Assembly (NCBI GenBank): GCA_037043455.1
Contig: JAWPHD010003257.1
Location: 1-64,000, forward strand
Length of the DNA stretch: 64,000 nucleotides
Direction: 5' to 3'
Source: Cyrtodaria siliqua
Lineage: Eukaryota > Mollusca > Bivalvia > Adapedonta > Hiatellidae
Shown: positions 1 through 11,577 of the stretch, one piece after another
How positions within the stretch are numbered: position 1 is the stretch's first letter
Layout of the letters: the number at the start of each line of letters is the position of its first letter
Notes under the pieces: generated by a model
Told to the model about the DNA's origin: nothing
What the model saw: the letters and a program-made list of their open reading frames with translations, nothing else
Database searches by the model: none
Program-made: the position numbers and the translations under genes

Positions 1-454
1 GGTCACAAAGGATTGTAAAACAAGCTTTCAACTTAACAAAACACTCAAAGACTTTTAATTTACTACCATGTTGACACATTCTGATGTCACAATTGTTTCT
101 ACCCCTGTGACCCGGTGCCCCATTTAAAAACACGTTACATAATTATATTTCTAGTTAGTCCCTTAACAGCTCTACTAAATTGTAAATAAATCTTGTTAGT
201 GCATAGGAGTAAAAGCTTTTATTGCATGTTTTGTCCTTTAACCTTTGACCTAGGCCCCAACAGGGGTCAAATCAAAATTCTAAAACCAGCCTGTGAATAT
301 ACGAAGCCCTAAGAATACATACTACGGTATGTTTCAAATAAAGTAAAACTTACAGTAAAAAAAAGATGTGTTTACAAGCAGTGTTACAAACATATGTGGG
401 TATACATTCACTACCAAGACAGTATTAATATACCCTCTTTTACAAGCTTGTGTA
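1..454. other. Unannotated AT-rich sequence
   Basis: I see no gene, RNA or recognisable transposon here. The last 60 bases begin to resemble the 25-bp array that follows. Confidence 0.5.
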
Positions 455-1495
455 TTAAAACATCTTGGTACTGTATATTAATAACATCTGGGTATGTGTG
501 TATAATAACATCTTGGTACTGTATAATTAATAACATCTGGGTTTGTGTCTATTATTACATCTGGGTTGTGTATATTAATAACATCTGGGTATGTGTATAT
601 TAATAACAGTCTGGGTTTGTATTCAATTAAACATCTGGGTATGTCTATATTAATAACATCTGGGTTTGTGTATATTAATAACATCTGTATGGTTTCTGTT
701 GTGTATATTAATAACATCTGGGTATGTGTATATTAATAACATCTGGGTATGTGTATCATATTAATAACATCTGGGTATGTGTATATTAATAACATCTGGG
801 TATGTGTATATTAATAACATCTGGTTTGTGATTCATTATAATATCTGGGTTTGTGTATATTAATAACATCTGGGTAAGTGTATATTAATAACGTCTGGGT
901 TTGTGTATATTAATAACATCTTGGTATGTGTATATTAATAACATCTGGGTTTGTGTATATGAATAACATCTGGGTATGTGTATATTAATAACATCTGGGT
1001 ATGTGTATCTTTAATAACATCGCGGTAATGTGTATATTCATAACATCTTGGTAGTGTATATTAATAACATCTGGGTATGTGTATATTAATAACATCTGGG
1101 TATGTGTATCATATTAACACATCTGGTATGATATTAATACATCTGGTATGTGTATATTAATAACATCTGAGGTATGTGTATATTAATAACATCTGGGTAT
1201 GTGTATATTAATAACATCTGGGTATGTGTATATTAAAAACATCTGGGTATGTGTATACTTAATAACATCTGGTATGTGTATATTAGTAACATTGGGTATG
1301 GTATATTATAACCTCTGTATGTATACTAACATCTGGGTATGTGTAAACCTGAGTGTATATTAATAACGTCTGGGTATGTGTATATAATAACACCTTGGTA
1401 TGTGTATATCATAACATCTTGGTATGTGGTATATTAATAACCTTCTTGGTTTAACGTGTATATTTATAACAACCACTTGGTAATTAGACATTTGG
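455..1495. repeat. 25-bp tandem array
   Basis: About 40 copies of a 25-bp unit run through this stretch, with core ATTAATAACATCTGGGTATG. Copies differ by substitutions and small indels, and decay increases toward the right end (about 1300-1495). Short open frames on both strands come from the repeat and are not genes. Confidence 0.93.
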
Positions 1496-2868
1496 TCAAT
1501 AGATAGTAACACATCGGATTGTGAGCCAGGTTGTAGAAGGGATGGTAACAATTATACTTTAAGTGTTTCCAGGACTAATGTAAGCAGAAAAAGCATCAGT
1601 TGAGGAAGACAAAAAAAATATTATTTTGTTTCCCACAGGGAAGAGTTTATAAACATCGGAGTAATTGAAGAATGAACACATATGAAATGCACCCAAGCTA
1701 GGAAACAAATGCAAGACATTATATAAGTGAAGTTCAGCAAACGAGAAAACATATTCATACGGTCGCGATCTGGAGAGTAGGTACAAAAGCTTTTTATGAT
1801 CGTAAATCATCTGTGGCACATGATTGAATTAAATATGTTCTTTTAACCTTAAACGAAAGGCAGTTGAAGTAAGACTGATTGGTATTTAAGTTCTTCGCAC
1901 AGGGGTCATATGTATTGGGACGAGTGTTGTTATTGAAGTATCTGAAGCGACTTCGTAGTGTGTGGTTAGCATTCAGCTCAATGATTAAGGGATTATGCGT
2001 TCTTTTCCAGCCAGAACCGAATTTAGATTAATTATCAAAATACTTAAAAAGTACATGTTGTCCACTTGACCATTCTTTTGTCTGATGTATAGCTCGCCAA
2101 ACTGCCCAGCCCAATGCAACAAGGATGAATAAACACGTATACAAATGTATCCAAAACTATTATGCAAGTTTTGTCAAATGCATGCAGATTTAATGTCTTC
2201 CCTTCTAGTAATGCGAATCACAGCCGGTGGCATAGCGGTATAGGCTGGTCAAACAAAACTTCTTAAATTGGTACATAATATTGGTACATAATATTGGTAC
2301 TAGTAGCTCCTTAACTGTTTGACATTTAGCATTTAAAGGTAGTTTAAGACTGGTCAATATATGTGACTAGATGGGGTATCATGTCACGTGTGCTACAGTG
2401 TGGTATTCCAGTTTGGTAGCATTATAAAGTTGAGTATTGAGCTCACTGCTGTACGGTAACCCATTCTGGTAATGCCTCGAGGAAAGGTGACCATTTATGA
2501 TCTAGCAATGACCTGATACAATCTGGGATATACAGACCGAGGCACAGGGTCACGATAACATGTCGGGTCACGATAACATGTCGAAAATAAAAAAATACAG
2601 TCAAGAAGCAGGACGTTGGTATGAATCTCATCCGAAAAAATGCTGGGATAGGGGGCTGAAACTGAGGCCCCTGTACTGCCATTTCACATAGACAAACAAG
2701 CCTAATATATACATATATTTGTAATATGACTAGTCAAAATAAATTCTTACATTTATTTAAATTCATTATAAGACATTTATTCTTCCTAGATCAATTACAG
2801 CATCTTTAAACAGAGTGCAATCATTTATAAATATAGGTTATATATAAACACACAGCAAAATAATTCAA
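1496..2868. other. Non-coding stretch with tiny duplications
   Basis: No gene is supported. Two small direct duplications are visible: ATTGGTACATAAT-like units repeated three times near 2268-2300, and a 21-base unit containing GGTCACGATAACATGTC repeated twice near 2548-2584. Open frames here have no recognisable protein features. Confidence 0.5.
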
Positions 2869-3127
2869 GAAGTCATTTATATATAGAAACAAGGAAATGG
2901 ACAACCCATTAAATCATTTATATCTATAGAAACAAAGTCATGGGCCAACCCATTAACTACTTTTTGTACAGAAACAAAGTAACAGGCAAACCCATTTATT
3001 CATATTGATATAGAAACAAAGTAACAGGCAAACCCATTTACTCATTGATATAATAGAAAGTAATGGTGGGCAAACCCATTAAATCATTAATATATACAGA
3101 AACAAAGTAATGGGCAAACCCATTAAC
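2869..3127. repeat. About 43-bp tandem array, six copies
   Basis: About six diverged copies of a unit containing GAAACAAAGTAACAGGCAAA and CCCATTAAATCATT. Spacing is about 40-45 bases. Confidence 0.85.
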
Positions 3128-4595
3128 TTAATGGCATCCAGTTCACAGACACATCATGAGTTTTTCATCTGCATTTTATATAGTATTTGTTCCAATATTT
3201 GGAATTTAAAATGCCAAAACTTTATTACATGCAGTGCATTTAACTGTAACATGAGTATTGTGACATTAGAAAAAGATTTTGAATGCCATTAAAACAGGAA
3301 GTCAAATGATGGTTTCTGGTGTCTCCTATCAATTTTTTCGACCATGTCCACGATGTTAGTGACATGTGTGGGAGTCAGCATGGGCATTACTGATAATTTA
3401 CAATCTGAAATAGCCGAATTATACTATTAAGCTGTCATAATCAATTGAGAGTGATATTTAAACTGGAGCTGTCGGAGTATAGCATGCTCGACTATCGAGG
3501 ACTTGTTTATTGATTTGGAAACTAAGTTGAAAATATTGCAACAATTCTGCTTAATTTGCATAACAGCTAGCTCGAGTTATGCACTTGCCTCTATGCACTC
3601 TTTATGTCCGCGATTAGATTAAATTTAAATTTTCGCTGAATTTGGTGATTTTAGAGATATGAAATGTTAATCAATGCCTATGTGAGTAGCATAACTTGCC
3701 TTTTCTCTGAAAAGTTGAACTAACAAAAGTATTTAAAAGTACATGAAGTTCTAGGTGCTATCTTAAACTGATATGTTTTCAAATGGCTAAAATATCATAA
3801 TTTACAGAATAAATATTGTTGCCAAATGTGGCGTCTTTTCATTACTTGACTGTCAATTACTAATTTAACATACTGTACCCTAAATTACTTCTTCAAGAAT
3901 GATGTTATGACAATCCTTGATAAAAATGCATTCATTCTTTTATTTGAAAAGGGAGATATCAAGACACCAAAACCGTCACTTGATGAGTATTAAAAGGATA
4001 AAGTGAATGTTCACACAGGGAACCAACCCAGTCACGCCCTGCATACCTGTCGGATGCCCTGTTAAAGATAAACACACAAACCGCAATCAGAGAATGGTGG
4101 TAAAACACTGGTCATCTTTTATAATGTAAAACATTGCCATAAACGTTAGGTTTATTACTATAAGCATGAATTCAAACATTTTGGAAATGTCTTATGCGAT
4201 TGCAGAATGTTATACTTATAGGACCTTACATTCTTTCCTGTTTATTATTAAAATTATTAAACTTCTTGGATAAAATTATATGCTACGACAGTTTGCAGAG
4301 CATCATATCAAATTTATCCAGCAAGTTTAATAAATTAAATATTTGGGATAATATTTATCACATAATTCCAAAGATGCCACATAACTTTATTAATGTAGCT
4401 ACATATATATATTTATCACATAACATGCGGTGTGGGATCGTAATAACACCATTCAATATTTTCGATATTCCACTAGTGGTATAACAGAACGTTAATGACG
4501 TCATGGACGTCACATTGATGTACGTGTTCTGACGTGTTAAAGCGGCAGGCAAAATGCACTAAAAGTCGATATGTGAGTCATGTGATAAATAGAAT
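3128..4595. other. Non-coding stretch
   Basis: AT-rich sequence with no exon-like or transposon-like feature that I can support. Confidence 0.45.
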
Positions 4596-4597
4596 CT

Positions 4598-4722
4598 TAC
4601 ATTCGTTCTCATTCATTATTGAATTTATTAAACTCGTTAGCAAAAATGGTATAATGCTCAGCAAGAGCCTCTTATTAAATCATTTTGCCAACTCGTTAAA
4701 TAAATTCAATAATGAATGAGTA
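4598..4722. repeat. Short inverted repeat
   Basis: The left arm around 4607-4650 contains TTCATTATTGAATTTATTAA. The right arm around 4680-4718 contains its near reverse complement. The arms could fold into a hairpin of about 110 bases. No target-site duplication was identified, so I do not assign a transposon class. Confidence 0.6.
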
Positions 4723-4734
4723 CTCATGTAAGAT

Positions 4735-4990
4735 CCTCTATATACTCAGTACATTTAAAAACTCAATTGATTTACGATTATTTTTAGTCCGCTGTTTTTT
4801 TGTTTATATCATGATTGTGTTTTTATGTATGTACACAAGTCTCTTTGTCGGAAAGGTTAACATATGGCGATAAACAGTTGCATAAGATTTGCTCTACTTC
4901 TATCAGTTAAAACACGTTTTGCACAAGGCTCAATGATTCCGCTCAAGAAATTCAAAAAATACCAAGTGTTGTGTTTTCAAATGTACTGAG
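4735..4990. repeat. Dispersed repeat, inverted copy at 19920-20052
   Basis: Motifs here such as GGTTAACATATGGCGATAAA and CATAAGATTTGCTC recur as reverse complements around 19985-20045. The TTTCAAATGTACTGAGT end also recurs near 19930-19950. This marks an interspersed repeat of unknown class. Confidence 0.6.
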
Positions 4991-5829
4991 TGTAGTTGTG
5001 GTATGACAATGTCATATGTTGCTTCGGTATTTTTAGCACCTCACCGAGAAGTTTGAAACAGCCTCGTCAATTTCCAAATCCTGGTAAATACGGGTATGGG
5101 AAATGAATGAGGCAATTCTGATTGCACACCAGGCTGAACGAAACAGACAGAGCAATGATTCGGCCTTCATTAGCATATTTATTACACTAGTATGATATTT
5201 ATTTCACTCCCACATCGCAAGTTAGGTGATGCATATTGCTAGGCATTAATAGTTAAATTATATACAGTTGACAACAGTAACAGTAAAATGTCAGTATAAA
5301 GAAGGATGATGTATCAGTTTTTGAACACATCTCCTTTGTACTTTAAAACAATTATTCAATAGTCATAACTCTCGTTTATAAAGGATATCAATCCTAAAAC
5401 ATGGATATTTTTCATTAATTTTGCAATCCTCTATAATGATAATGTTCTGCAAGTCATAAAACCTAATTACTTTTAATTACAGTTAAAACTGTCTTCAAAC
5501 TGTCTTCAAACGAACAGACACAAAATGTTGGACAAACAGACAAACAGACTAAATGATGACTGAAGCTTCCCATTAAATTCTTTTGGGAGATAAAAATCTG
5601 TATGAATGTCATCAAAGCATGTATACATATATACCTGGTAAAGCCACACTAGTACTCGTAAACAGTCTGTATATTTTATTTTAATTTTCTTCCGTCAAAC
5701 AATAACATGTCATATTTTTGCATGTTTGTAATATATATCTACAAATCTATTCCACTTAACCAACCGTCAAAGTTCTTCGCTAACTTAAAGAGGCTCTACC
5801 TTTATCAACAGGGTTTTAATATTAATATA

Positions 5830-6269
5830 CTGAAAGGAAAAAGAAACGCATAATCAAAAAATTGCCTATACTACACTACTGTATACACCTAATTCCACGT
5901 AATATTCCAGATATATCTCAACGTGTACAAAAAGGGACTACAACCAATTACAGAAAGGACAACTCTGTCACGTAGAATACCTTTTATTCAAAGTATACTT
6001 TGTTAAACGAAAGCCATTTCAGTATTGTGTTTAATGTTAAGAGACTGCAACGTTTAAAGCTGATGTTTGCTCACCTGCTTGAGCCATTAATGCACTTTTT
6101 ATCGATAGTGAAACTTTAAAGGGGTAACCATTGGTGTGTTCGGTGCTGTTTAAATGTTCTTTCCGAAAGAACAGGCCTAATGTCGCCCTGTACCATTTGA
6201 TAAGCAGGAACATGCTAAACATTCAATATATAGCAGAAATACCCATTATGCGTTTCTTTTTCCTTCCAG
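5830..6269. mobile_element. Short inverted-repeat element (mariner-like)
   Basis: The left end reads CTGAAAGGAAAAAGAAACGC and the right end is its reverse complement with one mismatch, giving terminal inverted repeats of about 25 bases. TA dinucleotides flank both ends (5828-5829 and 6270-6271), as expected for Tc1/mariner-type insertion. At about 440 bp it is far too short for a transposase, and no transposase motif is visible, so it would be a non-autonomous element. Class assignment is inferred from the TA target and end structure only. Confidence 0.72.
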
Positions 6270-6273
6270 TATA

Positions 6274-8469
6274 TTTAATACTCAGTTTACTTTTATGTAA
6301 ACATTGCTAATTTGTCAGTAATCAGCATGCCTTGCCTTTTATTCCAACCAAATTTCTGGATGATTTACATTTTTTACAACTGGCTCGGACATCAGGTGAA
6401 CAACAAAAATATTCGGAAGAATTCCGATAGAAAAAAGTCTGATCGGAAATGTCCGTGATCGACTTCACTGAAACAATTCTGAATGAAATTGCAAAAATCC
6501 TATCTTTTCAGTCAAGCATTTTTCAACATTAAAATGGGTAATACAAGAGTTGATAACAATATCCTTTTTGAGGTATAGCCTCTTGTATACATGATACTAT
6601 TTTTCAACAGGAATGTATGTTAATTACTTTTTTATAATTATCTAAGTATTTAATATTAATAATAAATGCATCAATAATTTTTTTCATACGTATCACATTT
6701 TGAGACATACTTTTTAAGAAGGAAAAAATAAAAAGATACGGACTGTTTATCATGTTAAACCTACAAAGCTATGTGCACTCTACTACTGCTGATATTTGTC
6801 AAGGTATAAACCTTTCTACATCTTACACATCCTATTCATACACCCAGAAGCATCTAATAAACAATTCCAAGAAAATGAGTTGAGATATTTTTAACACACA
6901 ATCCACGTCCATTTCTCATCAACCTGACCTATATATAAAAATATATATCAAGCTTTAAGCACCAAAAACCTCCAGTCAAAATCTCAACCTGCGGTAAATA
7001 TTTTCTGTAAAGGTTAGTTCAAAGACATACTTTGATGATAAATATGCCTGTGTGCAACCAACACAACACAACCTCTATTAAGAGATCACCTGCTTTAAGG
7101 AAACATCACTAATGCCCAATTGTATTTTTTTTTTTAAATAAAATAAACTGTATTAAGAGACTACTTGCTTTAAATTGCCAGTTTCATGCAGAAAAAAGAT
7201 GCACAAAAGTATGTAACAAATATATAAAAAAAGTCATTCAATAAAATAAGAAAAATGAAAAAGTTATTCTGGCAATTGTAATATAAGCCAGATATGTTAC
7301 AAATAATGTCTGCACACATAACCGATGGATTAACAAGCTTGGTACACATTTTTTTAATCCGAGTTTGGTGCTTAAAACTTAAATGAGTTCGATGAAGGCT
7401 ACTCTCTACAGTGACTATCTCACCTCTTATTCTTGCTACAAAAGCAGGATCATATTCACTTATTACCATTAACTTGCATGCAAACACTTTTAAAAAACCC
7501 TCAGCTTAGGCCATAATAAATTAATTGCTACTTTCTCATCCAAATTTAGTTCAAAATAGGGGTGGGGGGTGAAATTTTATTTTTTATTTTTTATTTTATA
7601 CGACAAATGGAAAATGGCCTTGGCACAAGGCAAAAATGGTAAAACATACTACTGAGTACTTCCAAGATTGAAAACACATTTTTAATAGTGTTTCATACTT
7701 TCAGCAATTTTTTTTATTTTTTATTTTTATTTACATATTTTTTTTTGTTGAAGAAATAAAAATTACCAGGGCGGCATAAAAAAATGGAGGCTGGCGGCGA
7801 TGAGAATCTAGCAATTAATTTATTATGGCCTTAAGTTCTTTCAAAGCATCAGGATATTGCATCAGGAAGTCATTCAATGCATGTAAATGTGGGTAAAACC
7901 AATTCCAGTTTCTCCAATTTGATCAATAGGCAAGATTATTTTTGGTTTCTAGAAAATGTGTCCTTCTAGTTTTGGACAAAGCTGTGTGTATTTATTTGAA
8001 CTTGACTTGCTATAATTGCATTTAACCAAGTAGTTATCTAAAGCAATGCAATTTAGTGAATACCCTCGAATGCTCTGCGATTTAATCTAGTTTCAGCCTG
8101 TAACTAAGTTTATGGCTAATATACGAACCTAATGGCGTAATATCAGGTCTTTATAACTAATTCGTGTAACAAACTTTTATATAGCAAAATAAATTGGAAT
8201 GAACGCGAGATACCATCATCGCCCACAAATTAGAAAATTGTCAATTGGAATTACCCTCATGGCATTTAAATTTTGGTATGTCAATTTATCTGTGAAGAAT
8301 TAAAAATTCAGGAATCCTGATGTTTTATTCAACCCACATGGCATGCCGGAAGTTATGTTTGCAAGGAAAAATCTATTATTATAAAAAAAAATTAATATAG
8401 GTGAACAATATTAGCATTAAAATGGCGCTTTCTGCCACTTTCTTATGAATTATATAATCATATACATAC
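6274..8469. other. Probable KATNAL2 intron sequence
   Basis: This stretch lies immediately downstream (minus-strand sense) of the KATNAL2 exon donor, so it is probably intronic. It is AT-rich with T-rich runs around 7560-7760. I looked for the following KATNAL2 exon and did not find one I could support. Confidence 0.45.
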
Positions 8470-8636
8470 CACTTTGTGTAAGCTTCTTGGTGATTTTAGG
8501 ATATTTTGCGAACTTGACGTAGTAGTAGGATTCATACTCCATGACGATCGTCTCCAGGTCGATGTTGTCGCATACCTCAAACTTGCTGACATCGATGTTC
8601 GTCTCCCGCCCCAGGGCCTGGGCGGAATCCAAGTAC
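8470..8636 (-). CDS. KATNAL2: Katanin p60 ATPase-containing subunit A-like 2, single internal exon
   Basis: This minus-strand segment translates to a 55-residue stretch that closely matches the N-terminal region of vertebrate KATNAL2, including [23 protein letters not shown] and KYPKITKK. It begins with the end of the LisH domain ([12 protein letters not shown]). KATNAL2 is an AAA ATPase related to the microtubule-severing katanins; LisH mediates dimerisation in this class. The exon is bounded by TTACAG acceptor sequence on the 5' side and GTATGT donor on the 3' side. It starts with the last base of a split codon and ends with the first base of the next. The preceding exon (start of LisH) and the AAA ATPase exons are not visible in the window. 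The open frame runs past the donor but the splice site and homology stop at 8470. Identification is from remembered family sequence, not a search. Confidence 0.9.
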
Positions 8637-8861
8637 CTGTAACGTGAACGTCGTTGCGATGAGTTAATTATTTATAAAGTAAGTTAAGCATCACAGTAAA
8701 GTGATTCAAGCAATGTTGATGTGAACAACATACACAAGTTGATGTCAGCAACATGTCAACAACATACACAAGACCTCAGCTAGTTTCAAATGCCAGTTGT
8801 GTCAGGCCTAAATAGAATGTCAAATTGGAAACTGAAAAGCATTCAAGATGAAGTCATGAAT
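8637..8861. other. Probable KATNAL2 intron, left of the array
   Basis: No feature is visible apart from the splice acceptor region at 8637-8650. Confidence 0.4.
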
Positions 8862-9218
8862 TAATGAGATATATGGGTCAACTCAATAAATGAGATATAT
8901 GGGTCAACTTAATTAATGAGATATATATGGGTCAACTCAATCAACTCAATTAATGAGATATATATGGGTCAACTCATGAGATATATGGGTCAACTCAATT
9001 AATGAGAAATATGGGTCAACTCAATGAGATAATTTGGTCAACTCATTGAGTTGATTAGGGATCAACTCAATTAATGAGATATAGGGGTCAACTCAATTAA
9101 TGAAATATATGGGTCAACTCAATTAATGAGGTATCGGATCAACTCAATTAATGAGATATATGGGTCAACTCAAAGAGATATATGGGTCAACTCATTTAAT
9201 GAGATATATGGGTCGACT
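8862..9218. repeat. 26-bp tandem array
   Basis: About 13-14 copies of a unit reading ATGAGATATATGGGTCAACT plus CAATTA. Some copies are shortened. The array probably lies inside a KATNAL2 intron. Confidence 0.9.
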
Positions 9219-9254
9219 CAACAGACGGACGGACAGACGGACGGACAGACAGAA
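9219..9254. repeat. ACGG/ACAG simple repeat
   Basis: A short run of alternating GACGGACGGACAGACG units directly abuts the 26-bp array. Similar runs end repeat families elsewhere in the window (24640-24660, 47098-47145). Confidence 0.85.
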
Positions 9255-9787
9255 ATCGCCAAACTATAAGCCTGTATCCAGCTAACAAGAAGCACTGCCT
9301 GCTGGTGCAGATGCTTCAAAGCCTTGTTTATTTACTGGGAAACTACATGTTGATGGGCATAATTTAATTTTGCAAAACAGAATTAGTGCACTTGTTAACC
9401 AAATTTTGTAAGTATAAAAGGGATCATAATTGTGTTAAAATAAAAGCATGAGTTATGGAACCTGGCTGTATGATGTGGTCTAATGATGCCGAATACATTG
9501 TTTGAAGTTTCAATCGATTATGTAAAGTAGAGTCGGAGATACAATCTTACATACAAAATTTTAACCGGACGTAGACACAGAAGACGATCAAGTGATAACA
9601 GGTGGGTTTTTTTCTTCGAAAATGTCGAGCTAATAAATGGTAGAATGAAAATGTAAGTCATGTCGATTGAATGTATTGAATATCATTTAACAGCTCATTA
9701 ACACATTATAGATTATTCAGAGCCAGCCTAGAGAGAGAGGATGGATACATAGGCATTTGGCAATCTTCTATATTTTTACTCATAAAT
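9255..9787. other. Non-coding stretch
   Basis: No supported feature. The upstream LisH-coding exon of KATNAL2 would be expected on the minus strand at higher coordinates, and I did not find it here. Confidence 0.4.
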
Positions 9788-9789
9788 AG

Positions 9790-10022
9790 GTTCCTTTGGT
9801 TCTTTCACTTGCTTTAAGAATATAGACTCTGATACACTGGACCGTCCCGTTTATGTCCTGATCTGACGGATGAGGTGTAGGGAAAGTGTCGTGCTCAAGA
9901 ACACCCGCAACAAAACTCAGTAGTACCAGTGGGGCTTGAACCCGGGCTGCTCTGGATTTCAAGTCTACTGTGCTACACACTGTGCTATCCACTGTGCCAT
10001 CCACTGTGCTATCCACTGAGTT
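9790..10022 (-). mobile_element. tRNA-derived SINE, family B
   Basis: Read on the minus strand, the head contains AGTGGATAGC (A-box-like) followed by GGGTTCAAGCC (B-box-like). Then comes a body with TTCCCTACACCTCAT, TCAGATCAGGACA and CAGAGTCTATATTC. The same body order occurs in the copy at 24745-24932. The AGTGGATAGC-like motif is repeated several times at the head, which suggests local duplication of the promoter region. Confidence 0.72.
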
Positions 10023-10651
10023 CACACCAGCCCTTCTAAGCCATTTCAAGTTTTGTAGATCTCAAGTTCATATAATGGTCAAGTTCAGAAGAAAACGGCA
10101 TATATACAGGATTGAATCTAGCATTACTTTGATTTGTACAAGAGAAAGGCATAACCATTTGACATTCATTGAGATGAGAATGACATCACATTCTTTTTGT
10201 TATATAACATAGTAAAAGCTCACCCTTCTTCATTTAGGTAGTTTAATACGAGTATTAATATGTTCTTTTTTCTTGATTCTGTCCTCAGTTCATCCTGCAA
10301 TATAAAACATATAGATAAAACTATATACAACAATAATAAAATTGCCAAATGGATAGGTGGATCGACGGTCAAATGGTTAGCTGGATCGACAGCCAATGTT
10401 TGGATGACCTTTGATAAATGTGAAGCATTATCTCTGAGAGCATTTCTCTGTAGAATTATTGACCGAAGTCATAAAAAGTCATTCATGAATAAAGTATGTA
10501 AATATATTCAGATCAATGAAATGAACTGACAATAAACTGCGCGGAAGCACCTGAAAACAAACTGATCTGCATTTGAGCATCGTGAGGGATGAACGCGAAA
10601 CTACTGTAACTGTATATAATAAAGATCAACATACAATAGTTTCACGTTCAG
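10023..10651. other. Non-coding stretch
   Basis: No supported gene. A small duplicated motif (GGATCGAC preceded by TAGGTGG/TAGCTGG) is visible near 10350-10390. Confidence 0.4.
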
Positions 10652-11577
10652 GTCTCCATCTATTCTACAGGAGGTATGAGCAACTCTCCACCTATTCTAC
10701 AGGAGGTATAAACAACTCTCCATCTATTCTGCAGGAGGTATGAGCAACTCTCCACCTATTCTACAGGAGGTATAAACAACTCTCCATCTATTCTGCAGGA
10801 GGTATGAGCAACTCTCCATCTATTCTGCAGAAGGTATGAGCAACTCTCCATCTATTCTACAGGAGGTATGAGCAACTCTCCACCTATTCTACAGGAGGTA
10901 TGAGCAACTCTCCATCTATTCTACAGTAGGTATGAGCAACTCTCCATCTATTCTACAGGAGGTATGAGCAACTCTCCACCTATTCTACAGGAGGTATGAG
11001 CAACTCTCCATCTATTCTACAGTAGGTATAAACAACTCTCCATCTATTCTGCAGGAGGTATGAGCAACTCTCCATCTATTCTGCAGAAGGTATGAGCAAC
11101 TCTCCATCTATTCTACAGGAGGTATGAGCAACTCTCCACCTATTCTACAGGAGGTATGAGCAACTCTCCATCTATTCTACAGTAGGTATGAGCAACTCTC
11201 CATCTATTCTACAGGAGGTATGAGCAACTCTCCACCTATTCTACAGGAGGTATGAGCAACTCTCCATCTATTCTACAGTAGGTATGAGCAACTCTCCATC
11301 TATTCTACAGGAGGTATGAGCAACTCTCCACCTATTCTACAGGAGGTATGAGCAACTCTCCATCTATTCTACAGTAGGTATAAACAACTCTCCATCTATT
11401 CTGCAGGAGGTATGAGCAACTCTCCATCTATTCTACAGTAGGTATAAACAACTCTCCATCTATTCTACAGGAGGTATGAGCAACTCTCCATCTATTCTAC
11501 AGTAGGTATAAACAACTCTCCATCTATTCTGCAGGAGGTATGAGCAACTCTCCATCTATTCTGCAGGAGGTATAAGC
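10652..11577. repeat. 32-bp tandem array with 96-bp higher-order period
   Basis: About 29 copies of a 32-bp unit containing CTATTCTACAGGAGGTATGA and GCAACTCTCCA. Variant copies with ACAGTAGG occur at about 10924, 11020, 11180, 11276 and 11372, mostly 96 bases (three units) apart. This shows multi-unit amplification. The array ends directly against the 39-bp array. Confidence 0.95.

Noticed and set aside
2200..2260. tRNA-like head (AGCCGGTGGCATAGCGG)
   Set aside because: No B box follows and no SINE body is visible; too short to call.
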